This document shows, piece by piece, positions 51,880 to 63,950 of a stretch of 64,000 bases of DNA (the first letter of the stretch is position 1; every line of letters begins with the position of its first letter). The position numbers and the translations under genes were made by a program. Below the pieces are notes generated by a model that searched no databases, was not told where the DNA came from, and saw only the letters and a program-made list of their open reading frames with translations. Source of the stretch: Hermatobates lingyangjiaoensis (taxonomy: Eukaryota > Arthropoda > Insecta > Hemiptera > Hermatobatidae); contig JAPFBL010000034.1 of NCBI GenBank assembly GCA_026182355.1, forward strand, positions 1,434,501-1,498,500, given 5' to 3'.

Positions 51880-53230
51880 CACATTTAATGATAAGATAAC
51901 TGTTTTGTTGGTTTGGTAGTAGAAGCTCGCCTAGAGTAAATAAGATTTTTTAAGTTTTATGATGAATATGATGTAAATAAGGTAAACGTCCATTGTTTTT
52001 GGGTTCTTGTTAATTTTGAAATCATGGAATTTGGAAACTAGGTTTTTAAAATCGCTACACATTTAATGAAAGTGTTTAAATAAAATCATAAAGATTTCTA
52101 TTTTATGGGAAAAGAGACGGGGAGGGTGATTAAAATGAAATCATCGGCTATTTTTTAGCATAAGTGGATCAATATCTCAATATCAAAGATGAAATTGACA
52201 TTTCAGATAGAAATGAAGTGATTGTCTGCTCGGTGAGTTCGGAGCATAGAGACACAATGTTTGATAGAATGTAAAGGAAGGACTTAGTTCAGCTGACCAT
52301 TTAACAAAGTAAAACAGATGTCATTATTAAGTGGATTTAAAGAAGGAGCAGTTGATGGCTGGTCAGAAAACCTTGTACAAGCTTTTGGTGTAATAAATGA
52401 TAAGATTGCATGTTACAAAAGGTATACATATGTAGATTGCCCGTTGCAGTAGAGATAGATAAATGCAGGTTACGGCAGATATGCTCGCCAGCCTACACTT
52501 CAAGAGAACATTTACATAAATATATTATTTGTTACAAGAAATAGACATAGCTATATGTCTACTCCTAGTTGCAGTAGATAAATATAGATTCTTATTGCAA
52601 CAGTGATGTACTGCTAGATAGTATACTATACTTGTAATACATTAGTAGACTCTCTACGATATTTTCACCCTAATGTAATAATATTAATGTAATAATATGA
52701 TTGCTGTTAAATTTAACAGTACGAACTAAATGGGAAAGACAAATTTCGCAAACAATAAAAACAACTAAGAATTTCTTCCTTATAATTTCAAAATATGGAA
52801 CAATCATCGAGTAATTCTTTCTCCTAATTTACTCAACTTGGTGAACAGTGAATATAACCATTATATTTATAATCAAAGTTCCGATATCATAATTTCCAAT
52901 TTTCATAAAACTATTGAATAAAATAAAAATACTTATAGTAAAGTAAAAATCAATCATAGGAAGCACTCTCGAAATGTGAAAAATCTCCTTTTGTAACGGC
53001 TGTTACCCCTAAACGACTTTAATCGACCAACTCCATTGTTAGTCTAGTACCACTGTATTTACTTATTTATATGAGTTACTAGTTTAGCTTAATAATGTGA
53101 GGTGATATAGTTCTTTTTATTGCTTATTAGAGGATCAATATTAAACAAATCTGCAGCTCTATTGATATATTATTACATATTAACTAAGGTATTTATTAAT
53201 AAACTCCATTACAATATTTAAAATCATTAT
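51880..53230. other. no gene seen
   Basis: AT-rich, short frames only. Confidence 0.45.
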
Positions 53231-53324
53231 TTGTGCAATCCGTAATTGTGTGGTATTTACTCATTCTGAGGTAAAATGGATAAACAAACAAAAGTCTCCA
53301 CACAAATGAAGTTTTATTCAAAAA

Positions 53325-53365
53325 CAACAAAGCGTTTCTAACACTTTGTGTTCATCATCAGGAAG
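53325..53365 (-). ncRNA. gamma hammerhead
   Basis: Core CUGAUGA, extra U, stem II GAACAC/GUGUUA with the closing pair mismatched, GAA-ACGCUU. Confidence 0.65.
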
Positions 53366-53393
53366 ACACCAAGGATGTGCTGTTGAAGGGTGT

Positions 53394-53433
53394 CTTCCTG
53401 ATGATGAACACAAAGTATTCAAAACGCTTTGTT
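53394..53433 (+). ncRNA. gamma hammerhead, G12A
   Basis: Core CUGAUGA, U, GAACAC/GUAUUC, then AAAACGCUU. Confidence 0.6.
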
Positions 53434-53519
53434 GTTGTTGAATAAAACTTCATTTGTTTAGAGACTTTTGTTTGTTTATCCATTTTACCTCAGAATTACT
53501 ATATTTGATTCAACATTCT

Positions 53520-54920
53520 AGCATTTATTAATAACCCTTGAAGAATTCAGATGTGGTTCTAATTTAGTTTGGTTCGGTATGAAGCCCATTTGATAAAGGC
53601 TGAGTTGATGCCTTTGAAGCAGTTGCTCTCCTGACAGGGTAGGAAGAGTGAGAGCCATTTATCTGAAGTAATGAAGCATGATATTGGACACAACGACTCT
53701 TGCCAAGGAAGGCATACAACATAGATCTGTATTTACGAGCTTGAATCCCACGAGGCGCCACTTATTAGCAAGATTTCAACAATCTTCCCCTAATGAAGAC
53801 TAAAGCCGCCTCAACTGCAAAACACATTTGCTTGCAACATCAACTTTTATTAATTACAACATAAACCTTGAATGAAATAAACTTTGTACATATTAAAATA
53901 AATATTTTCACTGATCGTAAAATAAAGATTAATTTACAATATAATAAGAAATAATTATCTTATATGTCATTACTATTAACCTAATCTATCTTTGCTATGG
54001 ATAACACAAGATAACTGTATCATCTAAAGATTAATCATTATTAATCCAAACATAGTTAACCCATTATATTCCAAGTTTTGGATTTTGCAAATTTCATGGA
54101 CATTTTTTCGTGGATGTTTAAATAGAAATTCAAAACTTGTATAGTCGTATATTAACATTTCTTTTTATTTTTTTTTTATTTATGTTTTAATGAACTTTTT
54201 ATTTTATTTTTATTCTTTTTATTTCTTTCATATTTATATTTTTTTTATTGTGTTTTTCTTCCATAGCTTACTTTATTATAACTTCACTCTACAAATGAAT
54301 AATCACAACTATTATACTATAATAGCTTAGAATGTTTGATATCTGTGTGTAAGTGCTCTAGTCTGAACACATTGCTAGTGGTAGCATGGATACCATATCA
54401 TCCCACTGTCCTCATTTGAGGAAATCATTATTTTAGACTATATATATTCTTGAACATTTGGCAAACTGTTATATAATAGATCTCGAATATTTTTTTACAT
54501 TCTATAGATTACTCTATTTCAGCTTTAAGTTCTACAATTCAATATAGAGTAAAGTAGAGATGAAAATAAAATTTCAATTTTTCTGCACATTTTACGCATT
54601 TTTATAACTAAGATAACATACTTTTTTAAGTTTTCATTAGTTTCAATGTTGATCCTAACAAACTAGAATGTCAGTAAATGGTGCAGATCTGTTAAACTCA
54701 TTTAAAAAGTTTCTGTGCTTTTATAGACTGTCCTCAAATGAGGACAGTATGATGCAATATGTTAATCATTAAATGAATATTTTAATTATATTCATTAATG
54801 CCACATTCATAGAATATTTTACTATTGAATTGCTTTTGAAAGGTCAAATTTTCAATTGCTTACCAAATTGAAAGGTCATTTTTTATGGATATTTAATAAT
54901 TTAAATAGCTCATTACTTCT
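53520..54920. other. no gene seen
   Basis: The 65-codon minus frame at 53564-53761 has no recognisable motif. cctcatttgagga and cctcaaatgagga patches at 54.41 and 54.73 kb are short inverted repeats. Confidence 0.4.
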
Positions 54921-54924
54921 GAAT

Positions 54925-55150
54925 AGTTTGGTTATAGTGTGGTATTTACCCATAATAGGGAATTTGAAAAATTACGTCTCCTAAGAGCTTTATGTCAAAA
55001 CTAACAACGCGTTACAAACACTTCTTCTAAATTTCTAAAAAAAATTTTTTAGAATTAAACCTGAATATGAACACTAAGTGTTCGAAACGCGTTATTAGTT
55101 TTGATGTAAACCTCTTTTGTGTGGAGACGTAATTTTTGAAATTCCCAATC
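54925..55150. mobile_element. gamma ribozyme foldback, left arm decayed
   Basis: aaaattacgtctcc on the left pairs with ggagacgtaatttttgaaa on the right. Inner inverted repeat aaaaaaattttttt. Confidence 0.75.
55057..55096 (+). ncRNA. gamma hammerhead, G8U
   Basis: Core CUGAAUA, U, GAACAC-UAA-GUGUUC, GAA-ACGCGU-U. Confidence 0.6.
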
Positions 55151-55195
55151 AATTTGAATAGTTTCTTATTTTGAGTTTCATTTGAAAAAATAGTA

Positions 55196-55360
55196 ATAAA
55201 GTAATTAAATGAAACGGTACAGCGGACTTTTTAAATAAAAACCAATTAAAAGGAAGGAAGATGGCACACAGATATACACAGGAATAACTCACTTCTATAT
55301 TTCGACCATCGTCGTCATCAGGAGGTGAAGAGTCCCGTGGGAAGGTAGATTGGTGACTCA
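55196..55360 (-). mobile_element. single epsilon ribozyme copy
   Basis: Minus orientation, starting aattaaatgaaacggtacag (left) as at 18.97 and 30.88 kb. Truncated after gagtcccgtgggaagg. Confidence 0.8.
55288..55330 (-). ncRNA. epsilon hammerhead
   Basis: Core CUGAUGA, C, GAC-GAUG-GUC, GAA-AUAU-A. Stem I CUUCACCUC pairs with GAAGUGAG with one mismatch. Confidence 0.8.
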
Positions 55361-55607
55361 AAATAGTAATAGAAGCATTTTAAATCCATAAAAGTTGGAA
55401 GTTCAGTGAGATAATCTTTTAATTAGATATTTAAAGACGATTAATTGTAACAAAGTAAAAGACACTAAAATATAAGAACAATTTTGGAGTTTACTATCTT
55501 TAGAAATGCACAAAAGGTGGAAGTCACCACCAACTGCCTGGCGGGAGAAATAACTGTTACGAAGTAATGTGTTTACTTTCAAGTTTCCCGTAAACGTATT
55601 AGTGGTA

Positions 55608-56015
55608 TTAATATTGGGGGTAAAACGGTGAGCCAAATCTCCACACGAGAGAATTTTTTTTTATTTTTAACTACTCATTTTGAACACTTCATGTTCATCA
55701 TCAGGTAACGTCTACAATAGAAATTAAAAATTACAAAAATAAATCACCATTATATGCAATAAAATGAAATAATGAAAAATTCTAACGTAGTGCAATCAGT
55801 TATTATGTGGTATTTACTCATTGTTGGGTAAAAAGCTAATAAAAACTAATTTTAAATGTGGAGACCATTTTATTAGCTTTTTCCCCAACAATAATGAAAA
55901 ATGAATGAAATAAAAACTCTTTTGTTTATTTAATAAAAAAAACTTCTTTTATGCGGAGATTTTCAATTACCGTTACCCCCAGTGTTTGTAAATACTACAT
56001 AATTACCACAATTAA
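55608..56015. mobile_element. gamma foldback containing a nested foldback
   Basis: The outer pair gggggtaaaacggtg / accgttaccccc encloses a gamma ribozyme arm and, at 55805-55900, a second inverted repeat (cattgttgggtaaaaagcta). Confidence 0.7.
55668..55708 (-). ncRNA. gamma hammerhead, G12A
   Basis: Core CUGAUGA, U, GAACAU-GAA-GUGUUC, then AAAAUGAGU. Confidence 0.6.
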
Positions 56016-56194
56016 TGAGTTTGTTGTATTTAGTTGTAGTAAAATTATCAACATAATAATTGTACATAAATTACAAAAACCGTCAGTTTTTTTTTAGTTT
56101 ATTAATCTTAATCAACTATTTCTCTTGTCATTTTTATGTCAAGTTTAATTTAATTTTTATATAGAGATAAAATGAGTCAGAACAGAACAAAAGT

Positions 56195-56372
56195 CTGGCT
56201 ATGATAGATGTTTTAATCAACAGTTGGTCATCAGGAAAAGATCAAAAATGAAGACGAAGTGAGAGAGATGTAATCAGTCTGGGTGAACTAGTCTTCGTTA
56301 TGTCGGGCAGAATACATCTGTCTTACTTGAGACTCTCTTCTGATTTTCTCCAAAATATCTATCATAGTAAGT
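56195..56372. mobile_element. short foldback with decayed ribozyme
   Basis: ctatgatagatgttttaa and aaaatatctatcatag form the ends. CUGAUGA on minus at about 56231-56237 lacks a convincing GAAA. Confidence 0.45.
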
Positions 56373-56599
56373 CATTTCTATGTTAGTACTTCTTGTAATT
56401 ATAGTTATATGTAAATGACAGTCATTGTATATTAAAGAAGATAAAATCCTTTGAGATATAACTGCCCATATCATGAAGACTAAGAACTTGCAGTAAACTT
56501 CCCATCTTTTTAGGCTTTGTTTTATAATTATAATAAACTTTTATATCCATGTCATCAGAATTCATACACCTATGAATATCATTTGCTTTACTTTTCTCA

Positions 56600-56710
56600 G
56601 TTGTACCACAGACACTCACCCTTAGTTAATACCTGAGGAAGAACCCTACTTCTTCGAAACGCTTTTCTTCACTTTATACAAATTAAAAGCAGTGACAAGA
56701 AAAATCTTCT
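56600..56710 (+). mobile_element. single gamma-like ribozyme copy
   Basis: Contains a motif at 56631-56664: core CUGAGGA, extra A, stem II GAA/UUC, GAA-ACGCUU. No inverted partner. Confidence 0.45.
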
Positions 56711-56714
56711 TCTA

Positions 56715-58430
56715 TTATTTTAAATAAAATACTATTAATTTATGTTGTAGTCTTATTTGCCTGAACATAATTATACATTATTTGAAGTAAATAAATTTCA
56801 TAAGAATTTAGATTTTAATTAAGTTGGGTTAAAAAGCGATGTCTGCTTAATAAGATACATGTAGGCAATTAGTTCTGCTTTCCAAGGAGTAATCAAATAT
56901 TAAATTGTTAAACAAACAGTTAAATATTTATATATAAACATAAATTTGAAACTTAATTGCTTGCTAAAACCTTACGAGATGATTTGAAAAACAGGAAATA
57001 TCTTAAATAAATTAGTCAAATTAAATCATGCTATTAAAACGCATTAAGGAGTACAAATTTGTGAAGAAAATAAATTACAAAGAAACATAAAAAAAATTAA
57101 GAGAACAAAACAAATTGTGTTTTAAAGCTCACAGAAGTGTTCCATTTCTGATGAATTCTAAAGTGACATTTGTTCTAGAAGTAAGAACCTGCTTAATAAC
57201 TCGTGTACAGAACTGTGATTGGTTCTGATTCTATGAAAGTTCCAAGAATGACACTGAATATGTGGCAAGATTACAAAGGAAAAATCTGTGATTATTTCTT
57301 CAGTTATTACAGAGGAAGCCATGCCGCTTGCATAAATACCGCTTGGTGAACTAACAGACTACTTCCTGTAATAATCAAATTTGTTTACATTGAGTTAAAA
57401 ACTTTTTAATATAATCCTGTCAGTGATAATTCTTTTTATAAACCCTGATGGAACAAATATGAAGATATTTTAAACAGCTACTATGTGTAAAACAATAAAA
57501 TTCTTATCCCTATAAAAATAATCACAAAATAACTATATAACTTTATGATGCCCACCACTGTGTAGGATGGTTCACTGGCAAATGTATTATTATAGATTTA
57601 CGTCTCACATCCTTTAGCATAACTAATTATGGGAAATATGTTTCTTAATATCTTTAAGAACTCTATTGTTCCCAGTTATATTGGAGCATGAGAAAGGTGC
57701 TTTTACGTTGTTTATGATAATACAGCCAGTACTCCTATGCCAGCTGTGTTGATTCAGCAAACATAGAATATCATATTAGGTACTATCTTGCTACAAACAT
57801 TTCATCAACTTACATATACTTCACTATTATTACAGCTGTATCTAATGAACAATGCTTACAAATTTTTACTAAATATTGATAAGCAAATATAAGCCAGATT
57901 TTGCCTGTCAACGATAACAGGTTTTTATGAAAAGACATTCTGATTTCAACTGTTCCAGAAATTATTACTTAATATAATAACTATATAATAATAAGTAGTA
58001 TTAATATTTGTCACAATAAAACTGTGTGCGACAAAAATATTCAAAATTAAATAATTAAAAACATTATTGTAATTTTATAAGCATTTTAATTAATTCGTAA
58101 AGAAATATTTTTTTTTCATTTTTTTTTTCGTCGTAGGATGTGGAAAAATCTGTTCATCAGATCCCTTAGCAAGACGTCTTGCTTAGGGTATGTGGGGTTG
58201 GGGGTCCCGACCCACAAAAAAACCACGTTCTATTTCCTGGCAATACCCGACACGGAAACAATATTGATGTAATATAAAGTAATAATAATGTTTACTTATA
58301 GTAAAGCTGAGTTTAAGCCTTCAGATTTTCTTTTTTAATATCATCGTTTACTATTATAATAATAGCAATTTATTCCACAAAAAAATACTTGTTAATAAAT
58401 AAAAAAAGAACTTTTTTTCAATTGTTACAG
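56715..58430. other. no gene seen
   Basis: AT-rich. A near-perfect 11-bp inverted repeat (cttagcaagac / gtcttgcttag) is at about 58166-58187. Confidence 0.45.
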
Positions 58431-58439
58431 TAGGCCACT

Positions 58440-58790
58440 TCTGGGCATAGAGTCTCCCAATTCCATCCATTTTCTTCTTTCTCGAGAGACTTTGAACTAC
58501 TTTGAACCAGCTGTTTCTTTAAACTCTTCTTCTCATCTTCTGCTTTGTCTAACCACTTTTCTTCTAGCTTCTCAAGGACACCCCTCACTTATTATCTTTG
58601 CCCATGTATCGTTCTTCATCCTCATGATATGTTCTACCCACTTCCATTTTTGCGCACATACTGTAGTCAAAATATTTTTTTTTCCCCGTTTTTCTATTTA
58701 TTATTTCACTTCTTATTTTGCTTCTAGAAAATCCTTAGAAATCATCTCACCATTGTTTATTCTGAGGCCCTTAGTTTCTTCATCATCATT
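58440..58790 (-). pseudogene. non-LTR retrotransposon (LINE) C-terminal remnant
   Basis: Minus-strand reading gives VCAQKWKWVEHIMRMKNDTW, AKIISEGCP, EARRKVVRQSRR and EEEFKETAGSK, separated by stops. This is the hallmark post-RT tail of many LINEs (WKWAGHIxRM... RWxKxIxxWxP... RRxGRPxxRWxDxxxxxAG). At least two in-frame stops and no upstream RT. A gamma foldback sits immediately downstream. Confidence 0.75.
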
Positions 58791-58906
58791 TACTATTATC
58801 AAATCATTAGTTGTGCAATCCGTAATTGTATTGGATTTACTCATTCTGAGGTAAAATGGATAAACAAACAAAAGTCTCCACACAAATGAAGTTTTATTCA
58901 ACAGCA

Positions 58907-58945
58907 ACAACGCGTTTCGAACACTTTGTGTTTATCATCAGGAAG
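58907..58945 (-). ncRNA. gamma hammerhead
   Basis: Core CUGAUGA, U, AAACAC/GUGUUC, GAA-ACGCGU-U. Confidence 0.7.
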
Positions 58946-59030
58946 ACACCAATGATGTGGTGCTGACGGGTTGGTCCGTACCAAACCGTTGGTTGACGGG
59001 ACCAACCCGTCAGCACCACATCCTTGGTGT

Positions 59031-59070
59031 CTTCCTGATGATGAACACAAAGAGTTCGAAGCGCGTTGTT
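59031..59070 (+). ncRNA. gamma hammerhead
   Basis: Core CUGAUGA, U, GAACAC/GAGUUC, then GAAGCGCGUU (A14 or A15.1 changed). Confidence 0.6.
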
Positions 59071-59139
59071 GTTGTTGAATAAAACTTCATTTGTGCGGAG
59101 ACTTTTGTTTGTTTATCCATTTTACCTCAGAATTTACTA

Positions 59140-61310
59140 TTATATTTTTCCAATAGATAATTTTATTTGCCAGTTGTATTTGATTATTTAGGCATATATT
59201 CTGAAACTATATACTTTTTTTAATATTGTCAAATTTATTTAACGTTTTTATTCTTCAGGTACTTTTTATTATTTTTACTAGTCCATGTTGTTTGCTTGTC
59301 TTAATCAATAACTAAACGTTTATATGTTGGGAATTTCTTTTTTTATAACATCCAACATGAATAACTACTTGACAAAACCAAAAAAACTTTCATTACTTTT
59401 AATAAATTCAACATGACACAACTAATAATAGTATAGTGATGTTATAGGCTTTTTATGAAGGCTGCTTAAATGGCATACTTAAGGCCTAAGTGTAGACCAA
59501 AAATTATCATAAGGGAAAGCAGGTGCTGGATTTTAATAGAAAAACATGCACTACATCACTAATAGGTTCATAAGTTACAGCACATTATAGTTTTTAATAC
59601 AATGAATCGAAATATCAATAAGCACTGTTATTAATACCAGCTGAAGTCAACCAGTTAAATATATAACTTCTATAGTCCAGCATTGATATCTGGGCTGTTT
59701 AAAATTTCCTTTGAAATAAGTTCTCAGAATAAAATAAACTAACGAAAGCATTTAATGATAAATGCTGTTCTTTTTTCCGGTATAATTTTTTGCTAATACA
59801 GATAGTTTCTGTTATAATAAATGAAATTTAAGTACTCAGTAATAATTTATATTATTAATATGGCAAACCGTCATACCTTGTACTATGATCTTGGAGTCGT
59901 TGCGTGTTGTATATTAATAATATAAATCATACTAACCGCAGTGATAATAATAATATGCATGTATTACCCAATAATATGCTATATTTTTATTATTGTTAAT
60001 TATTATATATTTAAGCTATATTTACATAACATAATGGAAATTATTGTGTAACATTAAAGATTTTGATGCATGTGGTGCCTTCAGGTGGAGCATGCTGTTC
60101 TCTGACAATAAAAAAAAAAAAATGCTATATTTTTATTTTGAAGTAAAGAAGCAAAGAGATATGTAATTGAAGCAAGGTAGACAAAAATGAAAAGAAGTTA
60201 CCTAACCAAGCACAAGTTGTTTAAGAAACTTTTTTCTTAAAGAAATAGAAAGGCTAATTAAAACCTTTCTAATGTGAAAGCAGGCAAGATCGGATTGCTA
60301 TGGGTGCAAGTGAACAAACTTGAAACTGATCAGTGTATTTTTTCTTGATGTTGCATACTCCGGATTCACTTTCAAAAACCAACTAAAATCACACTCTCCA
60401 ATCTGCATTTCTAAACAAAGTTCAAGATTTCATCTCGATTGCATTCCTTTCTTGATAATCTTTCGTATGCAATTTTTTTACATTTTTTTCTCATTATATA
60501 ACGTAGTACGTTTACTGTTCTGTTTACATAATGTTTAACCTGGTTCTTTTCATTTTAGAAAAAGAAGTTTTTTTTCGCCAGAAGTAGCGTTCGTACCCTC
60601 AAGGAGACTATTATGATGCACCACATGATATATTATGTATTATATTTGCATTACATGTGAAAAACAACAGAACGTCTTACAGAATTTGTAATGACAGTAT
60701 ATGCATATAAATTAAATACAAATAAAAAAACTGATAAAGTAACATGTCCATTTTTACATGAATTAGCTGAATAACTGAACAAAGACTACATAAACCTGTC
60801 GTGTAATTAAAAAGTTGATATATTTTTTTAAACATACTCTCTATGAATTGATAGAAACAATTTTCATGTTAAGATCAGGTTAGTTTTTACAGAGCACAAT
60901 AAAATCCAAGTATAATTGAAACTATTAAAAGATAATGTTTTGGTTATAAAAAGGTTTAGAATGAGAAAGAAGATAATCCGGTGTTTGAATACTTGAATTG
61001 TTTCAAGTGTATAGTTCAAGACCGGTTCTGATAAGACGTTGTGGGGACGAGCCTACATGTTACAACATTGTTAGAAACTGCCTCTTAACTTTTACAGTCT
61101 GTCCTTGTAATATTCTTTATTTCATTATACTTTTTAGACCTATATTAGTTAAATACTTAACTTGAAAACAAAGAATTTCTAGTTGAAAGCTTGTTTTTTT
61201 AGCATAATATTCGATAATATACTAGTTTATTTCTATTATAAGTAGTTTTGTATGTCTACAAATACACTGGAATACCATCTATATGTCTCTGTCTCAGAGA
61301 AGATCTGTTG
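59140..61310. other. no gene; lambda fragment at 59.86 kb
   Basis: 59865-59915 (aaaccgtcatacctt, ggagtcg) is a decayed lambda piece between inverted tttatattattaatat ends. A 72-codon plus frame at 60320 has no motif. Confidence 0.4.
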
Positions 61311-61324
61311 TTCACTTATACACA

Positions 61325-61505
61325 TATATATATAAAACAGATTCAATAATATATCGACCGTTTGATAGAATAGGTGTATTCTCTAATCGGGGTTCGGTCA
61401 ATTTTTCAGGATAAAAAATCATACTCTCGTTGCCAACGTTTCGGTTTTAAATAAAACCGATTTTTTATCCAGGAAAATTGACCGAACCCCGATTAGAGAA
61501 CACAC
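61325..61505. mobile_element. eta foldback, ribozyme core lost
   Basis: Arms 61381-61420 and 61463-61502 (ctctaatcggggttcggtca and complement) join inside the ribozyme. GAA-ACGU-U-GGC remains on minus, but the 5' core is gone. Confidence 0.7.
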
Positions 61506-61726
61506 CTATATAGATATGACTTTGTATCGGCCGGTGGGCGCTTTTACGTCTCCACTCCTGTTTTTCTTCTACTTTTTCCTTTTTCTCCTCTTCTGAGATG
61601 GCAAGAATACCAAAATGATTGAGGATCATGAGTGTTATACATTTATTTGTTTTTTTTTACTAGTAAATTTAATTATATATATATAAACTATATTGGCAAA
61701 AATAACACAGAAATATAACAGAAACT

Positions 61727-61762
61727 CACTACTATATTTCGATGGCCTCGTCATCAGGAAGA
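61727..61762 (-). ncRNA. kappa hammerhead
   Basis: Core CUGAUGA, extra C, stem II GAGGCCAUC, GAA-AUAU-A. Confidence 0.65.
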
Positions 61763-61926
61763 TAGAAACGACTCGCTCCGAATGTAGACAATGACTGGCC
61801 AGTGGTCTTGAAGAAACACTCAAATAGTGTATCCAACTTACGGAGGGATGGAAGGTAAGGATAGACAAAGAAATGAAAGCAAAATAAATTAAAACAAATG
61901 AAAACAAAAACTGTTAGCACAAGTAA

Positions 61927-61928
<2 letters not shown>

Positions 61929-61986
<58 letters not shown>
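61929..61986. repeat. (CT)n microsatellite
   Basis: Nearly pure CT run, source of a spurious Arg-Glu frame. Confidence 0.95.
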
Positions 61987-61991
<5 letters not shown>

Positions 61992-62047
61992 AAAATAAGT
62001 AAGTAAACACTTTCTTTTGTTTAAAAGTAGTCTTTTGTTTACTTACT

Positions 62048-62084
62048 ATCTCCTGATGACGAGGCCATCAAAATATAGTAGCGA
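62048..62084 (+). ncRNA. kappa hammerhead, G12A
   Basis: As the minus copy, but GAAA reads AAAA. Confidence 0.6.
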
Positions 62085-62164
62085 GTTTCTGTTTTATTTC
62101 TGTGTGTTCTTTTTGTCAATATATTATTTGACGTTCGTGGAATCGTTACATTTAATTGTATATT

Positions 62165-62250
62165 AAATGTGCGGTCAACTTTCTAGGATCAAAAATCATA
62201 TTCTCGTTGTCTTTAGATAACGATTAGTTTTAATGTTAATCAATCGGAAA
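62165..62250 (-). mobile_element. eta tail fragment
   Basis: cggtcaactttctaggatca followed by decayed ribozyme sequence, then (TA)n at 62252. Confidence 0.5.
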
Positions 62251-62360
62251 TTTATATATATATATATATATATATGCAGAAAAATCACAATAAATAAACA
62301 CATGAGGCAATCAATGATGCTTAAACCACAATGGAAGAAGGAAAACAGTAGAAATAAATG

Positions 62361-62394
62361 ATCTGAGGCCTTTCAATGCATGTCATCAGAGAGC
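62361..62394 (-). ncRNA. nu hammerhead-like motif
   Basis: Stem I UCU/AGA, core CUGAUGA, very short stem II, GAA-AGGCCU-C with a perfect palindrome. Confidence 0.55.
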
Positions 62395-62486
62395 AAACAA
62401 AGTAATTACTTTTCTTGTATATTTTTACACTAATAACTGTACTGTAATTAGAACAGTAAGTAACTGTAAAAGTTTTCACTTTGTTT

Positions 62487-62521
62487 GCTCTCTGACGAGA
62501 TACATTGAAAGAACTCAGAGC
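62487..62521 (+). ncRNA. nu hammerhead-like motif
   Basis: Stem I GCUCU/AGAGC (five pairs), core CUGACGA, short stem II, GAA-AGAACU-C. Confidence 0.55.
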
Positions 62522-62560
62522 ATTTATTTCTATTGTTTTCATTTTTCCATTGTGGTTTAA

Positions 62561-62565
<5 letters not shown>

Positions 62566-62616
<51 letters not shown>
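62566..62616. repeat. (TA)n microsatellite
   Basis: Right edge of the nu foldback. Confidence 0.95.
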
Positions 62617-62619
<3 letters not shown>

Positions 62620-62621
<2 letters not shown>

Positions 62622-63420
62622 AAGAACGCCTTATAGCAGTAATGACAAACATGGTTGAAACAAACAAGCAAGTGTAATGGGAATCAAAAGCAAGTCTCTA
62701 CGGCTGAGGCAAACGACATTAGATCCAAGATACCACACCGCCCCCTTCCGGCTTGTAATTTAAATTCAACATCAAGTTTTGATCGAAATAATCTAATATA
62801 GGACCTTAATTATGGGAGCTTGTATTCTTAAATTAGTTTCAAATTACTTATATTTCACTGGTTATGCAACAAAACATAAATTAATAATGCGAGGAAACAC
62901 AATTGATGTACGTAGTCTTGGTTTATTTAACAATGTATGATATTAATTTCTTTAGAACTATAGTCGATAAAGGAAAAACAATGATTTCATTGTATAACAG
63001 TGCATAATATAATATTAAAATATTTATTAATTAAAATTTAATATGAAATAATGTAATATTAAAAAGAACAAATTTCTAAAGGAGGAGGGCGTATGGAGAA
63101 ATACTGACGTTGATTAAAATGGACTCCTATTCACGCCAGTAGATATTGTTACCATGACCGTGCATTTTAAAGGGAATCATCTTGAATTAATTGTGCATGA
63201 AAACAATCAAGGCAGATAATAGGATTGTGCAAGTCAGAATAATAACGGTTTGGCCCGAGGCTGCAGCCCAAAATTACATTAGATGTTTAATATAATCAAT
63301 TAATGACATTTCCTAAACTCTAATAAATAACCGTGTATACTGTTCAAAATTTAATGTAGCGATTAAAACATTTTTCAAATAAATCAATATCTTAATTATG
63401 TTAACGCTTTTATAGCAGAT
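62620..63420. other. no gene seen
   Basis: AT-rich, no structure identified. Confidence 0.45.
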
Positions 63421-63424
63421 TTAT

Positions 63425-63443
63425 GAACACACATACACACACA

Positions 63444-63482
<39 letters not shown>
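63425..63482. repeat. (CA)n-(TA)n microsatellite
   Basis: CA run grading into TA. Confidence 0.95.
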
Positions 63483-63483
<1 letters not shown>

Positions 63484-63554
63484 CATAGGAGAAATAACTG
63501 TGATTACTTATTGTTTATGCTAATGCAGGTAAAGAATTGTAGAAAACTCTAACT

Positions 63555-63790
63555 CTAGATTATCATTCAGACTATAGTTGTTAAAATTCACATACTATTT
63601 TTCTTTGTAAAATAATTTGTAATGTAATACTTAGTTTTTCTGTTTCAAAATTTATACTTCCGCCTATGAAAAATGTTTTAAATAAAGACCAAAACGTGGG
63701 AATGAGAGTTTAATTTGAACCTGAAGAACTGACCGAGTCCCGATAAACTAAGTTTTGTTTCTATTCCACGGTCGATACTTTAATCAATAT
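63555..63790 (+). mobile_element. eta (PLE F-family) 3' end, decayed
   Basis: 3' UTR nearly identical to 47170-47260, with an internal deletion before the ribozyme remnant (63662-63703, GAAA lost). It ends in the conserved tail. Confidence 0.7.
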
Positions 63791-63805
63791 ATACATATAT
63801 ATATA

Positions 63806-63950
63806 ATAAAATGAAACTGTCTATAGTACTTTAGATAAAAATTGTAACAGAAGCAACAAAAAGATCGACGCAGACATAACTTACTTTTTATATTTTGATA
63901 ATCATCGCCATCAGGAGGCGAAGTATCATGTAGGGTGACAGGGCGGTAAA
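63806..63950 (-). mobile_element. epsilon copy, decayed
   Basis: The tail and ribozyme remnant (63882-63919: core CUGAUGG, G12 lost) resemble 55.2 kb. Confidence 0.6.

Larger units (their letters stand above)
53235..53515. mobile_element. gamma ribozyme foldback
   Basis: The outer ends share tggataaacaaacaaaagtc, meeting at about 53385. The left flank gtgtggtatttactcat is shared with other gamma copies. Confidence 0.85.
58805..59135. mobile_element. gamma ribozyme foldback
   Basis: The outer ends are almost identical to 53235-53515. The centre has an extra palindrome built on gacgggttggtc. The left flank again carries tgtgcaatccgtaattgt. Confidence 0.9.
61683..62130. mobile_element. kappa ribozyme foldback with (CT)n centre
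   Basis: Minus (61683-61800) and plus (62040-62130) kappa ends flank a 240-bp middle containing (CT)n at 61929-61986. Confidence 0.75.
62278..62566. mobile_element. nu-family ribozyme foldback
   Basis: The outer ends share aaaccacaatgg / ccattgtggttt with beta-like logic but a distinct ribozyme. The centre is a short inverted repeat (acttact... agtaagt). (TA)n on both sides. Confidence 0.75.

Noticed and set aside
61732..62010. Arg-Glu repeat ORF
   Set aside because: Translation of the (CT)n microsatellite.
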